Shown here one piece after another: positions 11,487-18,843 of a stretch of DNA of 20,000 nt; the first letter of the stretch is position 1, and every line of letters begins with the position of its first letter. The notes beneath the pieces are model-generated. The model had not been told where the DNA came from. It saw only the letters and a program-made list of their open reading frames with translations, and searched no databases. The translations under genes were made by a program, and so were the position numbers. Origin of the DNA: Anaeromyces robustus (Eukaryota > Neocallimastigomycota > Neocallimastigomycetes > Neocallimastigales > Neocallimastigaceae). The stretch lies in NCBI GenBank assembly GCA_002104895.1, contig MCFG01000609.1:1-20000 (forward strand), written 5' to 3'.

Positions 11487-11985
11487 TTATTTAGAAGAAT
11501 TATTAGATAATTGTTCTTTATATTTCATATTAGAGTTTTCATCAACAGAGTTTTTACCTTTATTGTTAGACATAGAAACTTCAGCTTTACTTTCTAGTTT
11601 TTTTAGTTGAATTATCAAGTTTAAAAATTTCATTTGTTGATTCTATATCATTGTTACTAGATGTAGTTGTTTCATTGTATATTGTATTTATTATTATTAT
11701 TATTATTATTGCCTTTAGATTATATTGATATATTCAAATCAAATTTTAAGTAAGATGTATTTATATGATTTAATATGGAATTTCATTATATTGATATATA
11801 TAATTATGAACGGTGAAGAATTCATTTAAAAATACGAGATTTTTTTCTAAATAAAATAACACTTTCTACAATTTGAAATTTATAATAGTTTGCCTTTAAA
11901 TATTCTTAATAATAATAAATATATTTTTTAAAAAATCTATTCATAAATCTAGATGAAAATATCAATATAATCTAAAAAAATTATT
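11487..11985 (-). pseudogene. Broken coding-like stretch, several frames, unknown product
   Basis: Reading down the minus strand, one frame gives SSRFMNRFFKKYIYYY, a TAA, then EYLKANYYKFQIVESVILF. Near an A7 run this frame closes (RIFK stop) while the next continues as EKNLVFLNEFFTVHNYIYQY. Further on, NETTTSSNNDIESTNEIFKL shifts at another A7 run (about 11598-11604) into KLESKAEVSMSNNKGKNSVD and ends SNNSSK with TAA at 11487-11489. From ATG at 11633 the last part is also a 48-codon ORF. G+C in 11490-11690 is visibly above the flanks. Best read as a decayed gene or gene 3' end with at least one stop and two frame changes; homopolymer sequencing error or an unannotated intron could also explain it. 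No family recognised. Confidence 0.35.
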
Positions 11986-12415
11986 TAAATATTTAAATAT
12001 GTTAAGTTCATATTATAAAATTTATAATAAAAATTTTTTCACAATTATTGAATGTATTTCAATAAATAATATTTATTATTTTTTTATTTATTTATTTATT
12101 TATTTATTTTTTTAAAAACTCTTTAAAGATACATAAAAGGAAAATCAATATCAAAATGTTACACAATTATATTATGTAATTTATGATGATTAATAGATAT
12201 GATAAAAAAGATAAAACATAATTTTATATATTAATAATATATAATAAATACTAGTAAATAATTTATGGATAATGAATAATTAATAATGAATAATAATTAA
12301 TAATTTATAATATAATGACGGATTTGTGTAACTCAAACTTATTGTATAATCATTTTTATTATTAAAAGCTTTTTATTCTTTTAAAAAAAGTTTTATTATT
12401 ATTATTATTATTTAT

Positions 12416-12458
<43 letters not shown>

Positions 12459-12774
12459 TTATTTGTTTGTTTGTTTATTTGTTTGTTTCTATTTATTTAA
12501 TTTTATTATTAAATATTATTCTTTTTTAGGTTACTGTAATTATTACAATTATTTATTAATTATTATTATGCATTATTGTTTATTATTGTTTATTATTGTT
12601 TATTATTGTTTATATATTGTTTTTTTTTTTTTTCTATTATTAAAAAAAAAAATAAAAGAATAATAATAATATACATAAAAATTAATTATATAAAATGTTT
12701 AAACAAAACTATGAAATAATAATGTAATAATATAAATGATGTAGGGAATCAATATTTCTTCATTAATAAATTAA
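11986..12774. other. Spacer, no supported gene
   Basis: (TTTA)n at 12083-12107 and 12420-12460, then TTTG repeats and a TTATTGTT repeat at 12571-12612. The plus-strand frame at 12463-12663 lies over these repeats and is not a gene. Confidence 0.6.
12420..12460. repeat. (TTTA)10 microsatellite followed by TTTG units
   Basis: About 41 bases of perfect period 4, changing to GTTT units at 12463-12488, a typical step mutation within a microsatellite. Confidence 0.9.
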
Positions 12775-12951
12775 TTTAAATATATAGATTTAATTTATAA
12801 TATAATTAATTCAGAAAAAAAAAATAACTATTTCTTTATAGTAAAAATTGACAACGATAATCATTTAGTGAATTGTGGTCCAAAACATGATTTTAATTAA
12901 TTATTTCTTTTAGAAAATAAACCAAGTTCCATTAACTTAACTTGGTTCTAA
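12775..12951 (+). pseudogene. Short plus-strand coding-like island with one in-frame stop
   Basis: Open from 12775; reads NNYFFIVKIDNDNHLVNCGP then KHDFN and TAA at 12898-12900. It continues in the same frame as LFLLENKPSSINLTWF to TAA at 12949-12951. The block 12845-12950 carries GTG, TGT, GGT, CCA and TGG codons that stand out from its surroundings. No start codon, no family recognised. It overlaps the hairpin at 12920-12947, so an RNA or non-coding origin is an alternative. Confidence 0.25.
12920..12947. repeat. Inverted repeat, 9-bp stem (AACCAAGTT / AACTTGGTT)
   Basis: Perfect arms at 12920-12928 and 12939-12947 around a 10-base loop, with three G/C pairs. TAGAA at 12911-12915 could also pair with TTCTA at 12946-12950. 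It sits inside the plus-strand coding-like island. Confidence 0.55.
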
Positions 12952-13664
12952 ATATAATTATATTTACATAATATTTATGTATCATCCATTTTTTACTTTC
13001 ATATTATTATAAATAATTAATAAAAAAAGCTATTATTTATGATATTACTTATTGATAATTTTACTTTTTGAAAAAAAGAATATATATATTTATATTTATA
13101 TATTATACCATATTTAATTATACACAATTATTTTTTTTTTTCACGTTAACAAATTAATTTTATAAGTATTTTTATAAATATAATTATTATATAAATTTTT
13201 TTATTTAAAATAATAATTATTATTTTCTATTACTACTATATAAATAATAATTTTGTTATAATATTTCTATTAATTTAAAATATTAATTTTTTATATAATA
13301 TAATAAATATATTAAATATTACTTTTTTTTTTTTTTTTAAAAAAAAAAAATTAAAACATATATTTAATAAAAAAAAATATTCATGAAATAAAAATACATT
13401 TTCAGTGAAACAAATGAATAATTTTAGTTTTAAATGATATTATGTTAAATTTATTATCACTAAATATATTTGAATAAAATAATCAAATAATATATCTATT
13501 ATTGAATATGATTTTTTAAGAATAATTCTTAATTTTAAACAAATTTCTATAAGACGAAAAGAATTCATAAAATATTTTCTGTCACATATTAATTTTAACA
13601 AAAAAAATTTTTTATTTATTTATTTATTTATTTATTTATATTATTAATCCAATTTTTATTTTTT
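12952..13664. other. Spacer, no supported gene
   Basis: Mixed A/T runs, T16 directly followed by A12 at 13323-13350, and (TTTA)n at 13610-13639. No convincing frame. Confidence 0.6.
13610..13639. repeat. (TTTA)n microsatellite
   Basis: About seven units, just before the hairpin at 13665. Confidence 0.85.
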
Positions 13665-13718
13665 AAAGGAGAAAAAGTCATATATAATATATAATAATAT
13701 TGTAATGACTACTCCTTT
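13665..13718 (-). promoter_or_regulatory. Hairpin in the 3' flank of AAR2
   Basis: AAAGGAG (13665-13671) pairs with CTCCTTT (13712-13718), and AGTCAT (13676-13681) pairs with ATGACT (13705-13710). This gives 13 base pairs with a 4/1 internal loop and an apical loop of 23. The arms hold the only clustered G/C between 13640 and 13890. It lies 173-226 bases past the AAR2 stop, so it could be a 3' UTR or 3'-end element, or a relic of a small inverted-repeat element. Role not shown. Confidence 0.4.
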
Positions 13719-13774
13719 CCTATTTAATTATTATTAAATATTTTACATTCATTTTTTTTTTTTTTGAATAATAG

Positions 13775-13776
13775 AA

Positions 13777-13807
<31 letters not shown>
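13775..13807. repeat. (AAAT)n microsatellite in the AAR2 3' flank
   Basis: About eight units, within 120 bases of the AAR2 stop; TTATTTA repeats at 13839-13880 continue up to the stop. Confidence 0.85.
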
Positions 13808-13808
<1 letters not shown>

Positions 13809-13890
13809 ATATATTTTAAATTAATTTTTAAATTTATTATTTATTATTTATTATTTATTGATTATTTATTATTTATTATTTTTCTTTTTT

Positions 13891-14910
13891 TTATTCATCA
13901 TAATCAACAATAACTGGTAAATCTTCTTCATCTTCAATACCTAATTCTTCCATTAATTTTAAAAGTTGATTATTTTTATTTAATTCATTTGCTGTAAGAT
14001 GATTTGGATTATTTGAAGATTCTTTTAAACAATCATTAAGTTTTTCTTTCATAATATTTGCATTTAATCGATTGGTTTCATGAAATTCTTCTTCTAAATT
14101 CCATTTAAAAGTTTTACTTAAATGTTCTAATAATTTATTTAATTGTTCTTGAAGTTCTGGATAACATCCATCAGCTTTTTGTATTATTCGATAAAAGATC
14201 TAAAAAATATATATATATATTGACATTGATATTTACAATAATATATTATAGAATTTTATATATATAAAATATAAAAATAATATATTTATGTATTATTAAT
14301 ATTTATATATTATTACAAAAAAAAGAAAAAATAATAAAAAATAAAAAGTAAAAAAAAAAAAAAAATTGAATGAAATTAAAAGGAATAGAAAACAATTTAT
14401 AAAAAAAAATTAAAATAAATATATATTATATACCTTTAAGCTTGATCTTAAGAAATTTGAACCAGAAAGAATATCATAGAAAAAGTCATGTGGGAAATCT
14501 TTTAATTGATCATTTAAAATAACTATTATATATAGTAATAACAATAATAATAATAAAATTAATAAAAAAAAAAAAAAGTACTTATAATTTTAAATATAAA
14601 ATAATTGAAATTATATATAATAATTATAATAACTATAATATAATATAATATAATATAATATAATATAATATAATATTATATTATATTATATAATTAGATG
14701 ATTAAAAATATATAATAGAGATTAATACCTAAAAAATCTTTAAATAATGTTTCACCATAAACAGAAAGTGCTTCTTCACATTGTAACATTAATATAATCA
14801 TTGTTTTCCATTGTTCAAATCCATCATATACTTGACCAATTAAAAATATAATATAAGATAATTGAAATTCGCCAAGGAAAAGATTTAAATCACCTTTATT
14901 ATTATATATA

Positions 14911-14946
<36 letters not shown>

Positions 14947-16603
14947 AAAAGAAAAGAAAATAATTAATATATATAAATCTTAGGATATAATTAAATTATT
15001 ATTGTCTATCTATCTATATATATATGTATATCTATAATATGTCAAGAAGTATTAAATTATATATATATATATATATTACATTTTATTTTTCATACCTTTA
15101 TAATCATTTTCTATAATTTTTTTTAACAAATAAGATTTATCAATACTATATTTTGTAATTTCCTCGGTAGTTGCATTTAAAGGATATGATTTTTTTAAAT
15201 CTATTAATGTAAAATTTAAACGATATTTTTCTTGATCTTTTGGAATATCATTATATTTGGTATTGTTATTGGTATCATGGGTATCATTATCATTATTATT
15301 ATTATCATTATCGATATTTTCTGTATTTGTCATAGTAACATCCATATTATTATTATTATTATCATTTGTTTCATCCTTATTATTTTCATTTACTATATTT
15401 TCTTTTCCTTCTTCTGTTTTATTTTCATCTTTAATTTCTGAAAAATGGGATATAGAATTAATTGCACTTAATCTTCCATTTTGTGGGAGGATTTTTTTTA
15501 TTACTTTTTTATCAATCTTTGAAGTTAAGGCTAACCAACGATGATAAACATTTACAGATTCTTTATCTTGTGGTACTAATGGATAAGGTCCTAAAAATTG
15601 ATCAAATTCTCTTATATCTTATATAAATATTCATATTTATTTTATTTTTTATTTTATTTTTTTTGTAATATAAAAATTGAAAGATTAATAAAAAGTTTTT
15701 TTTTTTTATGAATTTTATTTTATTAAAGTAATTCATTCAATGATTAATAATATAATAAAATAAAAAAATAAAATAATTATTTTAATATTATTATTATTAT
15801 TATATTAATATTAAAAATATTTATGATATTTACTAAATTTTATTCTTTCAATTTGGTCTTTATCCATTTGTGAATCTTCCTTTAAGTCTTCAAGGTCTGC
15901 ATTCCATTCTTTTACTATTATCTTTTTTTTTTTTTTTATTTTTTTATTTTTTATTTTTTTTTATAATAAAATATTTATATAAAAAAAATAAAATAATAAT
16001 TTTAATTTCACTTCAATAAATTATTAAATTAAATTAAAAAACTATATATAATGTTGATGATATAAATAGTAACCAATTTTTATGTATTATACCTCTTTTT
16101 CGTCAAAATATTTGAAAAATCCTGAACGAGCTCCATAATCTCCAAATGAATTAACTGAACTTTTTTTTTAAAGAAAAAATATTATATTTTACAATAATAA
16201 TATTAATATAATAAAATTATATATATATTATAACAAAAATAATAAATTATTTTGGAAAAAAAAAATAAAGATTAATATAATTTAAAATTTAAAAAAAAAA
16301 AAAAAAATTAATTATGAAATGTAAGAAAAATTTTAATGACATTAATAGACAATTATTAAATTAAATTAAATTATAAATATTTTTATTATTATTTTTTAAT
16401 AAATATAAATAAAAATAAAATAATAATAATAATTACCCATAATATATAAAATGTAAACCTGGTGGAATAAATTTTACACCTTTAAATTTTGGTCCAATTT
16501 CCCATGATTTATAATCAACACCAAAATGTAATTGTTTTGGAGCATCAAGAAATACCATAATAGCAGCATTATAAAATAATTTTTGTGCAGTTTCTTGATC
16601 CAT
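13891..16603 (-). CDS. AAR2: AAR2 homologue, U5 snRNP assembly factor (seven exons, 468 aa)
   Basis: Exons in gene order: 16437-16603, 16093-16159, 15834-15921, 15096-15617, 14729-14893, 14434-14522, 13891-14199. They sum to 1407 bases, in phase, ending in TAA. The product matches AAR2 along its length: WEIGPKFKGVKFIPPGLHF (residues 34-52), FDQFLGPYP (112-120), TTEEITKYSIDKSYLL (about 258-273), GEFQLSYIIFLIGQVYDGFE (289-308), PHDFFYDIL (347-355). In yeast and human, AAR2 binds Prp8 through its RNase H-like and Jab1/MPN domains in cytoplasmic U5 precursors, blocks early Brr2 binding, and gives way to Brr2 after phosphorylation and import. The N-terminal beta-rich domain is residues 1 to about 165, the C-terminal helical (VHS-like) domain about 240-410. 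Between them lies an Asn/Asp-rich insert (about 169-235). The acidic tail ends DEEDLPVIVDYDE. Human AAR2 has 384 residues; the insert and the tail (about 405-468) account for most of the excess. The ATG (AAAATGG) gives a start equal to the family's. Confidence 0.95.
14200..14433 (-). other. AAR2 intron 6 (234 bases)
   Basis: Donor GTATAT follows TTAAAG. The acceptor TTTTTTAG, the only one with a normal short pyrimidine tract, precedes ATCTTTTATCG. Phase 0, joining LRSSLK to IFYRIIQKADG. Retention stops in frame. Confidence 0.9.
14523..14728 (-). other. AAR2 intron 5 (206 bases), with an internal AT microsatellite
   Basis: Donor GTATTA follows TTTTTTAG. The acceptor ATATAATAG precedes TTATTTTAAATG. 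The junction makes a Val codon (G+TT): FKDFL to VILNDQLKDF. The intron holds a (TAATA)n tract that turns into its own reverse complement (14636-14692). Confidence 0.9.
14636..14692. repeat. (TAATA)n turning into (TATAT)n: self-complementary microsatellite in AAR2 intron 5
   Basis: About eight TAATA units followed by their reverse complement (TATTA units), meeting near 14675. Transcribed, it can form a long A-U hairpin within the intron. Confidence 0.8.
14894..15095 (-). other. AAR2 intron 4 (202 bases)
   Basis: Donor GTATGA follows TATAAAG; it is the only one of the six with G at +5. The acceptor AATAAAG precedes GTGATTTAAATC. The junction makes a Gly codon and joins ENDYK to GDLNLFLGEFQ, the conserved start of the C-terminal domain. 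Read-through would add MKNKM and stop. Confidence 0.9.
15207..15423 (-). repeat. Asn/Asp-rich insert in the AAR2 interdomain linker
   Basis: Within exon 4, residues about 173-245 read as K/E-rich then NDNNNNN, NIDNDNNNNDNDTHDTNNNT, before the conserved frame returns at YRLNFTLIDLKK. It is built from TTA/TCA repeats on the plus strand. It lies between the two folded AAR2 domains, so it adds a flexible tether rather than breaking a domain. The plus-strand open frames here are shadows. Confidence 0.75.
15618..15833 (-). other. AAR2 intron 3 (216 bases)
   Basis: Donor GTAAAT follows AAATTTA. The acceptor ATATAAG precedes ATATAAGAGAATTTG. The junction makes an Asn codon (A+AT) and links ERIKF to NIREFDQFLG, which aligns with the conserved FLGPYP block. 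Retention stops after a few codons. Confidence 0.85.
15922..16092 (-). other. AAR2 intron 2 (171 bases)
   Basis: Donor GTATAA follows GAG. The acceptor is fifteen A then G, before ATAATAGTAAAAG. The next AG, six bases into the exon, would give an immediate stop, so the first is chosen. Phase 0. Retention stops at once (GTA TAA). Confidence 0.85.
16160..16436 (-). other. AAR2 intron 1 (277 bases)
   Basis: Donor GTAATT follows TATGG. The acceptor is a run of nine A then AG, before TTCAGTT. The junction rebuilds a Gly codon (GG+T) and joins HFIYY to GSVNSFGDYG. If retained, the frame meets TAA at once (GGG TAA). Confidence 0.9.
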
Positions 16604-17187
16604 TTTATTAAATTTATTATTTGAGAAAGAAAAAAAATAAAGACAATAAAAGATGAAAAGATTTCTAATTTCTAAATTATAATTGAAATTTTAAAATTAA
16701 ATTTTAAATAATTTCAAAAATTAATCAAAATCGAACTTTTATTTTATTAAATGTAAAAATTTAAATGTAGATATAGACGTATATAATATCAAAATATTTA
16801 AGTATATATATATTATTAATATATTTTATTAAAATATATATATTAAGAAAAAATATTAATTTTATAAATTTTTAATTTTTAAATATTAAAATTTTTAAAA
16901 TGGTATAAAAATCTATTTTTTTCTAAGAAATAGAATTTGAAGAAAAAAAAAAATTGGAAAAATTCTTTAAAAAATATTTATTGTGTTTCTTAAAATATTA
17001 TTTAATATCATTTAATCTATAATAAAATTTTTTATTTTAATTATTTTTTATAGGTTAAATTTTAATTGATATTAATTAAAAATTTAATTTAATTTAAAAA
17101 AAAAATTTTATTTTTAAAAAATGAATTCATTTATTTAAAATAATAACTTATTTTTTTTTTTTTTTGTAATATTAGAATTGAAAAATT
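16604..17187 (-). promoter_or_regulatory. 5' flank and likely promoter of AAR2
   Basis: Sequence upstream of the AAR2 ATG: an A/G-mixed stretch at 16620-16660 (possible 5' UTR), ATATATA blocks at 16800-16850, and a T run at 17151-17165. No defined TATA box or factor site can be picked. Promoter by position only. Confidence 0.35.
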
Positions 17188-17577
17188 TTATAAAACATAA
17201 TAATGTTCAAAATTATCATTATTCATAGAAATACTGACAAATTGACTTAATAATTCATCATTTGAAATAGTAAGTTTTTTTGTCATAATATATAAAATAA
17301 CTAAAAATTAACCATTTTTGAATAACCTACTTCTATTTTTTTTTCTTTTTTTTTCAAAATCTTTTCAATTATTCTGGTTATTTAATGTATAATACACTAT
17401 TTATGAGTTAAAATTTTGTTGTTTCACTATTATAACTTATTTCTATTATATTATCTATAAATTGTTCATTTGTTTCAATATATAAGTTTTTTAAGTAATT
17501 ATCTGTATATTAAAATAAATAAATTATTATCATTAATTATATATACTTATTAAAGTTTTCTTTTTCAATATATCTTA
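17188..17577 (-). pseudogene. Broken coding-like stretch upstream of AAR2, unknown product
   Basis: On the minus strand the frame reads NLRYIEKENFNKYI, stops, then in the same frame DNYLKNLYIETNEQFIDNII followed by EISYNSETTKF and TAA. After more stops, a short ORF from ATG at 17286 gives MTKKLTISNDELLSQFVSIS and ends HYYVL with TAA at 17188-17190 (32 residues). The 17190-17290 and 17400-17500 blocks use mixed codons (GTC, AGT, ACA), unlike the surrounding A/T runs. It could be a relic of one gene, or a small gene with very short introns; a trial 44-base GT-AG intron gave a bad phase. No family recognised. Confidence 0.3.
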
Positions 17578-17579
17578 AA

Positions 17580-17612
17580 TTTGGTAAATATAGTTATACT
17601 TTATTTACCAAA
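17580..17612. repeat. Inverted repeat, 11-bp stem (TTTGGTAAATA / TATTTACCAAA)
   Basis: Perfect arms at 17580-17590 and 17602-17612 around an 11-base loop; one bulged A lets the pairing extend by three more A/T pairs. It lies just at the upstream edge of the coding-like island 17188-17577. Confidence 0.55.
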
Positions 17613-18593
17613 ATTTAATAATAATAATAATAAAAAAAAAAAGAATACATATATATATATATATATATAATTATGAATTAATTATTTAAATTTTTTATCT
17701 TTTTTTATCTTTTATTAAGAAATTAAAGATTAAAATTTAAAAATTTATAAGAATACATGATTACTAATAATAATAAAAAATTAATTTTTTTTTAAAAAAC
17801 AGGAAAAATATATAATTAATTTAAAAAAATATAAATTTATCTTTTTTCCTTTTTGTTTTTTTTTTTTGTATTATTATAAAAAAAAAGAAACATTGGAAAA
17901 TAAAATTTAATATTTATAAAGCAAAAAATAAAAATAAAAAAAAAAAAAAGATAAGAAAGAATTACATATGTTTCATTTATCAAAACTTAAATAATTTAAT
18001 GATTATTTATATGAAAAAAAAAAAAAGAGTTTATAATAATTTATAATAATAAATATTAAATTGTTTTTATTTTTATGAATAAAAATATAATAAATTTATA
18101 ATCATAATTAAACATATTATTAAATATGAAAGAGAAAGAGAAAATACTTTATTATTAGCAAACAAACAAACAAAAAAAATGAATTAAATTTAAAGTATTA
18201 ATTTTATATTTATATGTATTTAAACATTATAATTAATTAATAGTAATTCTGTATAAAAATCATAGTTTGCATTTATATAAAAATAATGCAAACTATAATA
18301 AAAGAAAAATTCTTTTTTTTTTTTCTTCACCTTTTAAAATAAAGTAAAAATTCTATTAATAAATGACTAATAATAATAATCATTAAATAAAAATAATTAT
18401 TATAATTATATTTATGCATAAACTTTATTATACTTTAAATATTTCATATCAATTTATTATAAATGAATAAGAATTAAATAATAAAATATCATATAAAATA
18501 AGATTGATAAAAATTTAAAATGTAAAATAAAATTTAAAAACATTCCCCAAAAAAAGATTAATTATATTTTAGTCATTCATTTATATACCTGAA
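17613..18593. other. Spacer, no supported gene
   Basis: A/T runs, an (AT)n block at about 17648-17669, A-rich and T-rich tracts, and one hairpin (18262-18296). No frame worth calling. Confidence 0.6.
18262..18296. repeat. Inverted repeat, 12-bp perfect stem (ATAGTTTGCATT / AATGCAAACTAT)
   Basis: Arms at 18262-18273 and 18285-18296, loop of 11 bases (TATATAAAAAT). Three G/C pairs in the stem. The cleanest hairpin of the window. Could be the end of a decayed inverted-repeat element or a structured RNA; nothing nearby decides. Confidence 0.6.
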
Positions 18594-18644
18594 ATAAATA
18601 AATCAATAAATAAAATAAATAAATAAATAAATAAATAATATTAA

Positions 18645-18691
<47 letters not shown>

Positions 18692-18713
18692 ATATATAAA
18701 TAAATAATATTAA

Positions 18714-18764
<51 letters not shown>

Positions 18765-18787
18765 ATTATTGATTAATTAATTAATTA

Positions 18788-18818
<31 letters not shown>

Positions 18819-18843
18819 ATTAATAAGTAAATAAATAAATAAA
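18594..18843. repeat. Long (AAAT)n satellite-like array
   Basis: About 250 bases of AAAT units; 18605-18770 has no G or C at all. The interruption TAATATTAATA recurs at 18636-18646 and 18705-18715, 69 bases apart, so a larger block was probably duplicated. Confidence 0.9.

Noticed and set aside
12463-12663. Plus-strand 66-codon ORF
   Set aside because: It begins in TTTG microsatellite units and goes through TTATTGTT repeats and homopolymers.
12840-12955. Possible tRNA, because of its mixed composition and hairpin
   Set aside because: No cloverleaf: no T-arm GTTCRAN motif or acceptor stem with the right spacing could be placed.
15076-15345. A separate 89-residue minus-strand protein starting MDVTMTNTEN
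   Set aside because: This is an internal Met of AAR2 exon 4 read through the intron 4 donor; conserved sequence continues on both sides after splicing.
15232-15544. Plus-strand open frames at 15232-15441 and 15257-15544
   Set aside because: They lie opposite AAR2 exon 4, whose minus-strand product is conserved; the plus frames are repeat-driven poly-I/L.
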